NCBI GenBank assembly: GCA_042408925.1
Contig: JBHOQO010000072.1
Location: 1 to 18,924 of the forward strand
Source of the DNA: BPIH01 sp042408925
Lineage (GTDB): Bacteria; Chloroflexota; Limnocylindria; Limnocylindrales; CSP1-4
Length of the DNA: 18,924 nucleotides
Direction of reading: 5' to 3'
Shown here: piece after piece, positions 7,975 through 15,724 of the stretch
How the letters are laid out: each line of letters opens with the position of its first letter
How positions within the stretch are numbered: position 1 is the stretch's first letter
Notes under the pieces: generated by a model
The model's input: the letters and a program-made list of their open reading frames with translations, nothing else
What the model was told of the DNA's origin: nothing
The model's database searches: none
Made by a program: the position numbers and the translations under genes

Positions 7975-7993
7975 GCGGACCGAGCCGGTCCGC
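7975..7993 (+). promoter_or_regulatory. Leader hairpin at the 5' end of the rplS transcript
   Basis: GCGGACC (7975-7981) and GGTCCGC (7987-7993) form a perfect 7-bp stem with a 5-base loop, extendable by G-T pairs. It would start about eight bases after the predicted transcription start. No T run follows, so it is not a terminator. It could protect the mRNA or take part in control by a ribosomal protein; this is inference. Confidence 0.4.
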
Positions 7994-8053
7994 GTCCTCT
8001 CCGAGTTCATCCCCGCGGCGCCAGACGCCGCCCAGGAGCAACAGGACCCGCCC

Positions 8054-8401
8054 GTGAACGTCCTCGACGAAATCGTCGCCGATCAGCTTCGTACGGATCT
8101 CCCGACCATCCGCCCGGGCGACACGGTCCGGGTCGCGGCCAAGGTCGTCGAGGGGAACCGCGAGCGGATCCAGGTCTTCGAAGGCACCGTCATCCGACTC
8201 CGGGGCGGCGGCATCAACGAATCGGTCACGGTCCGCCGGATCGCGAGCGGCGTCGGCGTCGAGCGGACGTTCCGCCTCCACAGCCCGCGGATCGAGTCGA
8301 TCGAGGTCGTCCGCCACGGGGTCGCCCGGCGGGCGAAGCTCTACTACCTGCGGCGCCGCGTCGGCAAGGCGGCGACGCTCCGCGAGCGCCGACCGAGCTA
8401 G
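8054..8401 (+). CDS. rplS: 50S ribosomal protein bL19
   Basis: 115 residues, the standard length of L19, which sits at the subunit interface and contributes to inter-subunit bridges. Diagnostic segments are DEIVADQLRTDLPTIRPGDTVRV, IQVFEGTVIRLRGGGINESVTVRRIASGVGVERTFRLHSPRI and the ending RRAKLYYLRRRVGKAATLRERR. The frame is open upstream to a GTG at 7973, but the GTG at 8054 gives the canonical MNVLDEI start and has AGGA seven bases before it, so it is preferred. The gene has its own promoter and leader, separating it from the trmD unit even though rimM-trmD-rplS order is kept. Confidence 0.97.
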   Translation: MNVLDEIVADQLRTDLPTIRPGDTVRVAAKVVEGNRERIQVFEGTVIRLRGGGINESVTVRRIASGVGVERTFRLHSPRIESIEVVRHGVARRAKLYYLRRRVGKAATLRERRPS

Positions 8402-8412
8402 CGCGTCGGCCG

Positions 8413-9147
8413 ATGCCGCGCTCCCTCGCTCCGGGCCGATCGTCCGCCGGAGGGGGCACCGCGGCACCCGGCGTGGCCGCGACGGCGATCCATCGCCTGC
8501 GGGTCGAGCCCGACTTCACCGAGGAGCACCGCCTCCGCCGGCTCGGGTTTCGGTTCGTCGCCGGGGTCGACGAGGTCGGGCGAGGTTGCCTCGCCGGTCC
8601 GGTCACGGCGGCCGCCGTCATCCTCCCGCCGGACTGGATGCCGGACGGGCTCCGCGACTCGAAGCTCCTCCGGCCGTCCGAACGCGAACGGCTCGCCGCC
8701 GAGATCCGAACCGGCGCCGTCGCCTGGGCCGTCGCCTCGGTCTGGCCGCCGGTCATCGACCGGATCAACATCCTCCAGGCGACGCTTCTGGCGGCGGTGG
8801 TGGCGGCGGGCCGGCTCCCGGTCCGTCCCGATGCCCTCGTCCTCGACGGCTCGCTCGCCCTCCCCGAGGTCCCGCTCCCCCAGCGGGTCGTCGTCGACGC
8901 CGACCGCCTCTGCGCCTCGGTCGCCGCGGCCTCGGTCGTCGCCAAGGTCGAGCGGGACCGGCTCATGGTCGAGCTCGACGCGGAGCACCCGGGCTACGGG
9001 CTCGCCGCGAACAAGGGCTACGCTGCCCCCGAGCACCGCGCCGCCCTCGCCCGCCTCGGCCTCAGCCCGATCCATCGGCGGAGCTTCGCCTCGTGCGCCG
9101 AGATCGAGCAGCTCGATCTCTGGCTCGCCGAGGCGGCGGCTCCCTGA
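8413..9147 (+). CDS. rnhB: Ribonuclease HII
   Basis: 244 residues. RNase HII cuts RNA-DNA hybrids and starts removal of single ribonucleotides from DNA. The catalytic acidic residues are visible: Asp53 and Glu54 in GVDEVGRGCLAGPV, Asp145 in LVLDG, and Asp182 in VVAKVERDRLM. Further motifs are LRDSKLL, GYGLAANKGYAAPEHRAAL and GLSPIHRRSF. The start is uncertain. The ATG at 8413 lies 11 bases after rplS but lacks a clear Shine-Dalgarno, and the first ~30 residues are Ala/Gly/Ser-rich and not part of the fold. A GTG at 8473 is a possible alternative. The rplS-rnhB-yraN order is common in many bacteria and supports the call. Confidence 0.95.
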   Translation: MPRSLAPGRSSAGGGTAAPGVAATAIHRLRVEPDFTEEHRLRRLGFRFVAGVDEVGRGCLAGPVTAAAVILPPDWMPDGLRDSKLLRPSERERLAAEIRTGAVAWAVASVWPPVIDRINILQATLLAAVVAAGRLPVRPDALVLDGSLALPEVPLPQRVVVDADRLCASVAAASVVAKVERDRLMVELDAEHPGYGLAANKGYAAPEHRAALARLGLSPIHRRSFASCAEIEQLDLWLAEAAAP

Positions 9148-9244
9148 CTCGCCCTCGACGGCGCCGGCCGCCGCCCGTGGCCCGGCCGCCGCGGACCGGC
9201 GCTCGGTGAAGTCGCGGTGATGCCCGAGCCGGCACGATCCGCGG

Positions 9245-9634
9245 GTGTCACGCCCGAAAGTGCTCGGCGACGCTGCCGAGGCGCTCGTCGCCCGCCGGCT
9301 CGCGACGGCCGGTTGGCGGATCCTCGCCCGCCAGGTCCGCGTCGGCCGGGACGAGCTCGACCTCGTCGCCCTCGACCCCGGTCCGCCGCCGACCCTCGTC
9401 GTCGTCGAGGTCCGCTGGCGGGCACGGGTCGAGTTCGGGTTGCCGGAGGAGACCGTCGACCGCCGGAAGCTCGCCCGGATCCGGCGGGGGCTCGCTCGGC
9501 TCCTGGCGGCCGGGCGGCTCCCCGACGGGCGGCCGCTCCCGCGCGGCCCGGTCCGGATCGACGTCGTCGTCCTCCGCCCGGCGCCCGGGCCGGGCTCGCG
9601 GCTCATTGTGCGGCACCTTCGGGCCGTGGAGTGA
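9245..9634 (+). CDS. yraN: YraN / UPF0102 family endonuclease-like protein
   Basis: 129 residues. The family has a restriction-endonuclease-like fold and unclear function; it often follows rnhB, as here. The pattern is recognisable: LGDAAEALVARRLATAGWRILARQ at the N terminus, then DELDLVA (family GEIDLIA) and VVVEVRWRA (family VEVKxR), ending with VRIDVVVLRPAPG. The acidic residues of the nuclease core are kept, but the family Lys of VEVK is Arg here and the Gly of GEID is Asp. The GTG at 9245 places the conserved LGxxxE near the N terminus. No good Shine-Dalgarno is visible, and the 97-base gap after rnhB is unexplained. Confidence 0.85.
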   Translation: MSRPKVLGDAAEALVARRLATAGWRILARQVRVGRDELDLVALDPGPPPTLVVVEVRWRARVEFGLPEETVDRRKLARIRRGLARLLAAGRLPDGRPLPRGPVRIDVVVLRPAPGPGSRLIVRHLRAVE

Positions 9635-9668
9635 CCAGCGGCGCGATCCGGGTCCGCCCGGCGGGCTG

Positions 9669-9677
9669 TGCTACACT
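9669..9677 (+). promoter_or_regulatory. Extended -10 promoter of the rpsB-tsf operon
   Basis: TGCTACACT (TGn plus TACACT at 9672-9677) lies in the 209-base gap after yraN and 166 bases before the rpsB GTG. It is very similar to the rplS promoter. No clear -35 is visible. The start of transcription should be near 9684, giving a leader of about 160 bases. Confidence 0.6.
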
Positions 9678-9686
9678 CCGCCGCGC

Positions 9687-9701
9687 CGCCACGCTGTGGC
9701 G
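9687..9701 (+). promoter_or_regulatory. Hairpin at the 5' end of the rpsB leader
   Basis: CGCCAC (9687-9692) and GTGGCG (9696-9701) form a 6-bp stem with loop GCT, followed by a weaker CCGCC/GGCGG stem (9708-9721). The long leader before S2 could carry autogenous control, known for rpsB in other bacteria, but I do not recognise a described motif here. Confidence 0.3.
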
Positions 9702-9829
9702 TCATGCCCGCCCCAGGGCGGAGCTCACACGCGGTTCGCAGGACCAGCGGGCCGGTGCCGGTTCCCGCGTCGCATGCCGACGAGCGGGATCGGCTCCCGC
9801 CGGTGCGGCCGCGGCGGTCGAACCGAGAC

Positions 9830-9835
9830 AGGAGG
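9830..9835 (+). promoter_or_regulatory. Strong ribosome binding site of rpsB
   Basis: AGGAGG lies eight bases before GTG 9844 and selects this start over the in-frame ATG at 9859, which would be 23 bases away. Confidence 0.8.
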
Positions 9836-9843
9836 TTGTTCGC

Positions 9844-10773
9844 GTGCCGTCCGTCACGATGCGGCAGCTCCTGGAGGCCGGCGTCCACTTCGGCCACCAG
9901 ACGCGCCGCTGGAACCCGAAGATGCGCCCCTTCATCTTCGCGGAGCGCAACGGGATCCACATCATCGACCTCGCCCAGACCGTCAAGCGGCTCGACGTCG
10001 CCCTCGACTTCGCCCGCCAGACGGTCGCCCGCGGCGACACGATCCTCTTCGTCGGGACGAAGAAGCAGGCCCAGGAGCCGGTCGCCGAGGAGGCGACCCG
10101 GGCCGGCCAGCCCTACGTCGTCAAGCGCTGGCTCGGCGGGATGCTGACGAACTTCGTGACGATCAAGAAGCGGGTCGCCCTCCTCGAGCAGCTCGAGGCC
10201 CGCCAGGCGGCCGGCGAGTTCGAACGGCTCCCGAAGAAGGAGGCGGCGCGCCTCGCCGACGAGCTCGCCCGCCTCCAGGCGACCCTCGGCGGGATCCGGC
10301 GGATGCGGCGCCTCCCCGGGGCGATCTTCGTCATCGATCCCCACCGCGAGCACATCGCGGTGACCGAGGCGAACAAGCTCGAGATCCCGGTCATCGGGAC
10401 CGGCGACACGAACGTCGACCCGGACCTCATCGACTACATCATCCCGGCGAACGACGACGCGATCCGCTCGATCCGCCTCCTCTGCACCCTCGTCGCCGAC
10501 GCCTGCCTGGAGGGGGCCCGGGAGCGGGCCGCCCGGGCTGCGGCCGAAGCCGAACGCGAAGCCGAGCCGGCCGTGGCCGAGGTCGTCGGACCCCTCGGCG
10601 AGGAGGCGAGCGAGGAACTCGTGGCGGCCGTCGCCGGCGGCGGCTCGCTGACCTTCGAGCCGGACCTCGACGAGGAGGACCTCCTCCCGGCGACTCGCGG
10701 CGAGGGTCCGCGGCCCGTCCACCGGCCGCCCGCCCGCCGCGACGACGACGAGGTCGACGAACCCCTCGACTGA
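9844..10773 (+). CDS. rpsB: 30S ribosomal protein uS2, with long acidic C-terminal tail
   Basis: 309 residues. S2 joins the 30S subunit late and is needed for binding of S1 and mRNA. Diagnostic segments are LLEAGVHFGHQTRRWNPKM, LFVGTKKQAQ, KRWLGGMLTNF and FVIDPHREHIAVTEANKLEIPVIG followed by TGDTNVDPDLIDYIIPANDDA. The ribosomal core ends near residue 225. About 80 residues then form a low-complexity tail rich in Glu, Ala and Asp, longer than in E. coli (241 residues in total). The GTG start is supported by a perfect AGGAGG. The rpsB-tsf pair is nearly universal in bacteria. The gap to tsf is 62 bases and shows no terminator. Confidence 0.97.
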   Translation: MPSVTMRQLLEAGVHFGHQTRRWNPKMRPFIFAERNGIHIIDLAQTVKRLDVALDFARQTVARGDTILFVGTKKQAQEPVAEEATRAGQPYVVKRWLGGMLTNFVTIKKRVALLEQLEARQAAGEFERLPKKEAARLADELARLQATLGGIRRMRRLPGAIFVIDPHREHIAVTEANKLEIPVIGTGDTNVDPDLIDYIIPANDDAIRSIRLLCTLVADACLEGARERAARAAAEAEREAEPAVAEVVGPLGEEASEELVAAVAGGGSLTFEPDLDEEDLLPATRGEGPRPVHRPPARRDDDEVDEPLD

Positions 10774-10835
10774 CGACCCGCGGGGCCGCGTCGGCGGCCC
10801 GCGATCCGACGCCGAACGACGAAAGACAGGAGCAG

Positions 10836-11444
10836 ATGGCAGTGATCAGCGCCGCGACCGTCAAGGAGCTTCGAGACCGGACGGGCGCCGGCTTCATGGA
10901 GTGCAAGCGGGCCCTCGAGGAGGCCGCCGGCGACCTCGAGCGGGCGATCGAGATCCTCCGCGAGCGCGGGCTCGCCGCCGCCGCGAAGAAGGCCGGCCGG
11001 GAGGCCCGGGAGGGGCTCGTCGGCAGCTACATCCACGCCGGCGGCAAGCTGGGCGTCCTCATCGAGGTGAACTGCGAGACGGACTTCGTGGCCCGAACCG
11101 AGGAGTTCGGCAAACTCGTCCGTGATCTCGCGATCCAGGTCGCCGGGCTCGCCCCCCGCTGGGTCGACGTCGAGGACATCCCGAGCGACGTCCTCGAGGC
11201 GAAGCGCGCCGAGTTGCTCGCCGATCCGGCGACGGCGAGCAAACCCGAGGCCGTTCGGGCCCAGATCGTCGAAGGTCAGCTCCGGAAGTGGTACCGGGAG
11301 GTCTGCCTCCTCGAGCAGCCCTTCCGTGACGAGGAGCGGACGGTCCGCGACCTCATCACCGAGCGGATCGCCACCCTCGGCGAGAACATCCGCGTCCGCC
11401 GCTTCACCCGTTACGCCCTCGGCGAGGAGGTCGACGCCTCGTGA
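10836..11444 (+). CDS. tsf: Translation elongation factor Ts
   Basis: 202 residues. EF-Ts recharges EF-Tu by exchanging GDP for GTP. The N-terminal UBA-like domain reads VKELRDRTGAGFMECKRALEEA. The core has GLVGSYIHAGGKLGVLIEVNCETDFVART, with the TDFVA motif that inserts into EF-Tu. Compared with E. coli (283 residues) the C-terminal subdomain is reduced, as in Thermus, cyanobacteria and other lineages with short EF-Ts. The ATG at 10836 has AGGAG only three bases upstream. An in-frame GTG at 10842 would have better spacing and removes just two residues, so the exact start is open. The stop overlaps the pyrH GTG. Confidence 0.97.
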   Translation: MAVISAATVKELRDRTGAGFMECKRALEEAAGDLERAIEILRERGLAAAAKKAGREAREGLVGSYIHAGGKLGVLIEVNCETDFVARTEEFGKLVRDLAIQVAGLAPRWVDVEDIPSDVLEAKRAELLADPATASKPEAVRAQIVEGQLRKWYREVCLLEQPFRDEERTVRDLITERIATLGENIRVRRFTRYALGEEVDAS

Positions 11445-12235
11445 CCTCGACGGCTCCGACGACCGGCCTCGGCCCCGAGACCGAGGCCGCCCGACCGAAC
11501 CTCCGGTACCGACGGATCCTCCTGAAGCTGTCGGGCGAGGCGCTCCTCGGGTCGCGCCAGTACGGCGTCGACCCCGAGTTCTGCACGTTCATCGCCCGCC
11601 AGGTCGCGGAGGTCCACCGGCTCGGGGTCGAGGTCGGGATCGTCGTCGGCGGGGGAAACATCTTCCGCGGCCTCGCCGCCGCCGCCCGCGGCATGGACCG
11701 GGCAACGGGCGACTACATCGGGATGCTCGCGACGGTCATGAACGGCCTCGCCCTCCAGGACGCCCTCGAGCGGGTCGGCGTCCCGACCCGGGTCATGAGC
11801 GCCATCGCCATGAACGAGGTCGCCGAGCCGTACATCCGCCGGCGGGCCGTCCGTCACCTCGAGAAGGGCCGGGTCGTCATCTTCGTCGCCGGGACCGGCA
11901 ACCCGTACTTCACGACCGACACGGCGGCCGCCCTCCGAGCCGTCGAGATCGGGGCGGAGGTCCTCTTGAAGGCGACGAAGGTCGACGGCGTCTACGACGC
12001 CGATCCGGTCACCCATCCGGAGGCGCGGCGCTACAGTCACCTCGACTACAGCGACCTGCTCCGGGACCAGCTCAAGGTCCTCGACGCGGCCGCCGTTTCG
12101 CTCTGCATGGAGAACGGACTGCCGATCGTCGTCTTCGACCTGAACGCGCCCGACAACATCCGACGGGTCGCCCTCGGCGAGCCGGTCGGGACGCGGATCG
12201 GTCCCGACGACGACGGCCGAGGAGGTGGCCAGTGA
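11441..12235 (+). CDS. pyrH: Uridylate kinase (UMP kinase)
   Basis: 264 residues. PyrH phosphorylates UMP to UDP in pyrimidine synthesis, usually as a hexamer controlled by GTP and UTP. Motifs of the amino-acid-kinase fold are RILLKLSGEALLG, IVVGGGNIFRG, GTGNPYFTTDTAAALRA and LLKATKVDGVYDADP. The GTG start overlaps the tsf stop as GTGA and has GGAGG ten bases upstream, so a 23-residue Thr/Pro/Glu-rich segment before the conserved fold appears real. The family usually starts only a few residues before RILLKLSGE. The stop overlaps the frr start. rpsB-tsf-pyrH-frr is a standard bacterial operon. Confidence 0.97.
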   Translation: MTSTAPTTGLGPETEAARPNLRYRRILLKLSGEALLGSRQYGVDPEFCTFIARQVAEVHRLGVEVGIVVGGGNIFRGLAAAARGMDRATGDYIGMLATVMNGLALQDALERVGVPTRVMSAIAMNEVAEPYIRRRAVRHLEKGRVVIFVAGTGNPYFTTDTAAALRAVEIGAEVLLKATKVDGVYDADPVTHPEARRYSHLDYSDLLRDQLKVLDAAAVSLCMENGLPIVVFDLNAPDNIRRVALGEPVGTRIGPDDDGRGGGQ

Positions 12236-12789
12236 CGAACGAGATCCTCGCCGCCGCCGAGCGGAAGATGGCCCGGGCCGTCGAGGTCATGGAGCGCGAC
12301 TTCGCCGGCCTGCGGACCGGTCGCGCCTCGACGGCCCTCGTCGAGCGGATCCCGGTCGATTACTACGGGACGGCGACGCCGCTCAACCAGCTCGCCGGGA
12401 TCAGCGTCCCGGAGCCGCACCAGATCGTCATCCAGCCCTGGGACCGGAGCGTCCTCGGGGCGATCGAGAAGGCGATCATCAAGAGCGACATCGGCCTCGT
12501 GCCGAACGTCGACGGGACCGTCGTCCGGCTCAACGTTCCGCCCCTGACGGAAGAGCGGCGGCGCGAGCTCGTCCGGCTCGTCCACAAGCGGATGGAGGAA
12601 GCCCGGGTCGAGATCCGGAACCTCCGGCGCGACGCGGCCGACGAGATCCGGAAGGCCGAACGGGCCGGCGAGGTCGGGGCGGACGAGGCCCACCGGCTCC
12701 TCGAGTCGCTCCAGCGCCTGACCGATCGCTTCATCGCCGAGGTCGATCGGGTCGGCGGCCACAAGGAGCAGGAGGTCCTCGAGGTCTAG
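12232..12789 (+). CDS. frr: Ribosome recycling factor
   Basis: 185 residues, exactly the usual length. With EF-G it splits post-termination ribosomes. Diagnostic segments are FAGLRTGRAS, PLNQLAGISVPEPHQIVIQPWD, AIIKSDIGLVPNVDGTVVRLNVPPLTEERRREL and VRLVHKRMEEARVEIRNLRRDA. The GTG overlaps the pyrH stop as GTGA and has AGGAGG at 12220-12225, six bases upstream, so translation is probably coupled. The stop shares a base with the uppS GTG (TAGTG). Confidence 0.97.
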   Translation: MTNEILAAAERKMARAVEVMERDFAGLRTGRASTALVERIPVDYYGTATPLNQLAGISVPEPHQIVIQPWDRSVLGAIEKAIIKSDIGLVPNVDGTVVRLNVPPLTEERRRELVRLVHKRMEEARVEIRNLRRDAADEIRKAERAGEVGADEAHRLLESLQRLTDRFIAEVDRVGGHKEQEVLEV

Positions 12790-13586
12790 TGGCCCGCCCG
12801 CCCCTCGCCTCGGCTGCCGTCCAGCCGGCCGCCCCGGCGGCTCGGGCCGTCGGATCGGAGGCCGAGCCGGAGGGGGGCCTGCGCCCGCTTCCGGTCCCGC
12901 CGGAGGAGCTGCCCCGCCACGTCGCCATCATCATGGACGGCAACCGGCGCTGGGCCCGGGCCCACGGGGTCAGCGAGGCCGAGGGCCATGCGGCGGGTCT
13001 CGAGGCTGTCCGGGCGACGCTCCGCCATGCGGTGCGCCGCGGGATCCCGATCCTCACCCTCTACGCCTTCAGTCGCGAGAACTGGGCGCGCTCGCCCGAG
13101 GAGGTCGCCACCCTCTTCGACCTCCTCGAGGTCGCGATCCGCGACGAGACGCCCGAGCTCCGAGCCCAGGGCGTCCGGGTCCGACTCCTCGGCCGGCTCG
13201 AGGATCTGCCGCCCGAGACGCGGACCGCCATCGAGCGGGCCCTCCACGAGACCGAAACGGGCGAGCGGCTCCAGCTCAATGTCGCCTTCAACTACGGCGG
13301 CCGAACGGAGATCGTCGATGCCGTCCGAGAGATCGTCCGGCGGGGCCTCCCGGCCGAGGCGATCGACGAGGCGACGGTCGCCGGCGCCCTCTACACGGCC
13401 GGCCTCCCGGACCCTGACCTCGTCATCCGGACCGGCGGCGAGCAGCGCCTCTCGAACTTCCTGATCTGGCAGTCGGCGTACGCCGAGTTCTACTCCTGTG
13501 CGGTCCTCTGGCCCGACTTCGGTCCCGACGCCTTCGACGCCGCGATCGTCGAGTACGCGCGTCGAACCCGGCGCTTCGGTCGCTAG
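12789..13586 (+). CDS. uppS: Isoprenyl (undecaprenyl) diphosphate synthase
   Basis: 265 residues. It adds isoprene units in cis to an allylic diphosphate, making the lipid carrier for cell-wall glycans. Motifs are HVAIIMDGNRRWARAHG with catalytic Asp50, LTLYAFSRENWARSPEEV, LNVAFNYGGRTEIVDA and the C-terminal RTGGEQRLSNFLIWQ plus FYSCAVLWPDF. Chain length cannot be read from sequence, so another cis-prenyl product is possible. About 40 residues rich in Ala and Pro precede the fold. The GTG at 12789 overlaps the frr stop, and GAGG lies four bases before it. Placement before cdsA and the MEP genes is the usual lipid-carrier cluster. Confidence 0.95.
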   Translation: MARPPLASAAVQPAAPAARAVGSEAEPEGGLRPLPVPPEELPRHVAIIMDGNRRWARAHGVSEAEGHAAGLEAVRATLRHAVRRGIPILTLYAFSRENWARSPEEVATLFDLLEVAIRDETPELRAQGVRVRLLGRLEDLPPETRTAIERALHETETGERLQLNVAFNYGGRTEIVDAVREIVRRGLPAEAIDEATVAGALYTAGLPDPDLVIRTGGEQRLSNFLIWQSAYAEFYSCAVLWPDFGPDAFDAAIVEYARRTRRFGR

Positions 13587-13602
13587 CGCCGCCCGGGCGG
13601 TC

Positions 13603-14451
13603 GTGCTCGAAGCGCGGGCCCGGGGCGCCGCCATCGTCGTCCCGGTCGTCGTCGTCGTCCTCGCCCTTGGCCAACCCGTCCTCGGAATCGCGGTCGCGGG
13701 CCTTGCCGCCGCCGCCGCCGCCGAAGCCTACGCCCTCCTCCGACGGGCCGGCTGGCCGAGCACGGCTCCGCTCGGAGTCGCCGTCGCCGGCGCTGCGACG
13801 CTCCTCCTCGCCCTCGGCGAGGATCCACGGTCGCTCCTCGGGGCGCCGGTCGCGCCGCTCCTCCTCCTGGCCCTCGGCGTCGGGGTCGTCGCCGTCGCCG
13901 CGTTCGCGCAGGCCGATCCCCGGGAGGGCGTCGCCGCCTGGCTCGGGACGGTGTTCGGGGCGACGTACGTGGTTCCCCTCGGCTTCGCCGGTCAGCTCGC
14001 CAGCCTCGCGCCGGCCGTTCCGCCGGGCGCCCTCCTTGCCCCGCTCGGCCAGGATCGGGTCTGGGTCGCCCTCCTCGTCGGCACCGTCTGGGCGTACGAC
14101 ACCGGGGCCTACCTCGTCGGCTCGCGGTACGGGCGCCGCCGGTTCCTCACCCACCTCTCGCCCTCGAAGACGGAGGCAGGCCTCCTCGGCGGTCTCGCCG
14201 CCGCGACCGGCGTCGCGGTCCTGGGGTTCGGGGCGGCCGGGGCGTCGGCGGCGACGGGGCTCCTCTTCGGGCCGCTCGTCGGTCTCGCCGCCCAGGCCGG
14301 CGACCTCGCCGAGTCGATGCTGAAGCGGGCTGCGGGGGTCAAGGATTCGGGGCAGCTGATCCCCGGGCACGGTGGCGTCCTCGACCGGGTCGACGCCTTT
14401 GTCCTGGCGGCGCCGGTCGCGGCGCTCCTCCTCGCCGTCCTCGGCCGCTGA
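13603..14451 (+). CDS. cdsA: Phosphatidate cytidylyltransferase
   Basis: 282 residues, an integral membrane enzyme that makes CDP-diacylglycerol from phosphatidic acid and CTP for phospholipid synthesis. The chain is mostly hydrophobic, with several membrane helices starting at about residue 9. Conserved parts are VWAYDTGAYLVGSRYG (162-177), LSPSKTEAGLLGG (185-197) and the family signature QAGDLAESMLKR..GVKDSG..IPGHGGVLDRVD (231-264). The GTG at 13603 is the first plausible start after the uppS stop; no good Shine-Dalgarno is visible, and longer frames would run deep inside uppS. It is followed by dxr 16 bases later. Confidence 0.94.
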   Translation: MLEARARGAAIVVPVVVVVLALGQPVLGIAVAGLAAAAAAEAYALLRRAGWPSTAPLGVAVAGAATLLLALGEDPRSLLGAPVAPLLLLALGVGVVAVAAFAQADPREGVAAWLGTVFGATYVVPLGFAGQLASLAPAVPPGALLAPLGQDRVWVALLVGTVWAYDTGAYLVGSRYGRRRFLTHLSPSKTEAGLLGGLAAATGVAVLGFGAAGASAATGLLFGPLVGLAAQAGDLAESMLKRAAGVKDSGQLIPGHGGVLDRVDAFVLAAPVAALLLAVLGR

Positions 14452-14467
14452 GGACACGGAGGCGGGC

Positions 14468-15724
14468 GTGGCGACGACTCGGCCCGAAGGGCGGCCGCGG
14501 CGGGCCGATCCGACCGAGGGGTCGAGGGGGGCGCCGGTCGGGGTCGCCGTCCTCGGCTCGACCGGCTCGATCGGCTCCTCGGTCCTCGACGTCCTGGCCC
14601 GCCACGCCGACCGCTTCCGGGTCGTCGTCCTCGCCGCCGGCCGACGGACCGCCGTCCTGGCCGAGCAGGCCCGGCGCTTCCGACCGGCCGTCGTGGCGGC
14701 GGAGACCCCCCTCCCGGCCACCGATCTCCCACCGGCCGTCCGGTCGGTCCGTGCCGATCCGGTCGGCCTCGCCGAGCTCGTCGTCCGGCCCGACGTCGGG
14801 CTCGTCGTCGTCGGGACGAGCGGGCTCGTCGCCCTCCGGGCGACCCTCGCGGCCCTGGAGGCGGGCAAGGTCGTCGCGACCTCGAACAAGGAGACCCTCG
14901 TCGCCGCCGGCCACCTCGTCATGCCGCTCGCCCGCCGTCGGGCGGCCGCGGTCGCCGCCCGGGTACCCGGCGATCCCTTGGCCGGCCCCCTCGCCTGGCT
15001 CCGGCCGATCGATTCCGAGCACTCCGCGATCTGGCAGTGTCTCGTCGGCGAGCGGACGACGGCGATCCGGCGCCTCTTCCTGACCGCCTCCGGCGGCCCC
15101 TTCCTCGACGCACCGCTCGAGGCGCTCGCGGCGGCCGGGCCGTCGGATGCCCTCCGCCACCCGACGTGGCGGATGGGACCGAAGATCACGATCGACTCGG
15201 CGACGCTCGTGAACAAGGGCCTCGAGGTCATCGAAGCCCACTGGTTGTACGATGTCGGCTACGAGGCGATCGAGGTCGTCATCCACCCCCAGAGCATCGT
15301 CCACTCCCTCGTCGAGTTCGTCGACGGTTCGCTGAAGGCCCAGCTGGGCCGCCCCGACATGCGTCATCCGATCCAGTACGCCCTCACATACCCGCACCGG
15401 CTCCCGGCACCGATCGAGCCGCTCGAGCTCGCGGCGCTCGGCCGCCTCGAGTTCCGGGCACCCGATCCGGCCCGCTTCCCGGCGCTGGCGACCGCCTACC
15501 GCGCCGGGACGATGGGGCCCCGGGCGACGGCCGCCCTCGTCGCCGCCGACGAGCTCGCGGTGGAGCGGTTCCTGGCTGGGGAGCTCTCGTTTCCCGGGAT
15601 CGCCCGGGCTATCGAGACGGCGGTCGAGCGGTTCGGCGACGGTCCGCCGCCGGCCGACGTCGAGGCGATCGAGCAGCTGACCGCCGAGGTCCGCGGGGCG
15701 CTCGGTGCGGAGGCTCGCCGGTGA
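14468..15724 (+). CDS. dxr: 1-deoxy-D-xylulose 5-phosphate reductoisomerase
   Basis: 418 residues. It converts DXP to MEP with NADPH, the first committed step of the MEP isoprenoid pathway. The NADPH motif VAVLGSTGSIGSS lies at 26-38 and SNKETLV at 139-145. Metal ligands are visible as Asp182 and Glu184 in RPIDSEHSAIWQCL and Glu253 in VNKGLEVIEAHWLY. The segment HPTWRMGPKITIDSATLVNKG is intact. The protein is slightly longer than usual because of a 24-residue N-terminal extension and about 15 extra residues (160-178) before the metal site. The GTG at 14468 has GGAGG at 14458-14462, five bases upstream, so the N-terminal extension is real. The stop overlaps the rseP ATG (TGATG). Confidence 0.97.
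   Translation: MATTRPEGRPRRADPTEGSRGAPVGVAVLGSTGSIGSSVLDVLARHADRFRVVVLAAGRRTAVLAEQARRFRPAVVAAETPLPATDLPPAVRSVRADPVGLAELVVRPDVGLVVVGTSGLVALRATLAALEAGKVVATSNKETLVAAGHLVMPLARRRAAAVAARVPGDPLAGPLAWLRPIDSEHSAIWQCLVGERTTAIRRLFLTASGGPFLDAPLEALAAAGPSDALRHPTWRMGPKITIDSATLVNKGLEVIEAHWLYDVGYEAIEVVIHPQSIVHSLVEFVDGSLKAQLGRPDMRHPIQYALTYPHRLPAPIEPLELAALGRLEFRAPDPARFPALATAYRAGTMGPRATAALVAADELAVERFLAGELSFPGIARAIETAVERFGDGPPPADVEAIEQLTAEVRGALGAEARR

Noticed and set aside
7973..8053. N-terminal extension of L19 from an upstream GTG
   Set aside because: The GTG at 8054 gives the canonical L19 length and N terminus with a suitable ribosome binding site; the upstream part overlaps the leader hairpin.
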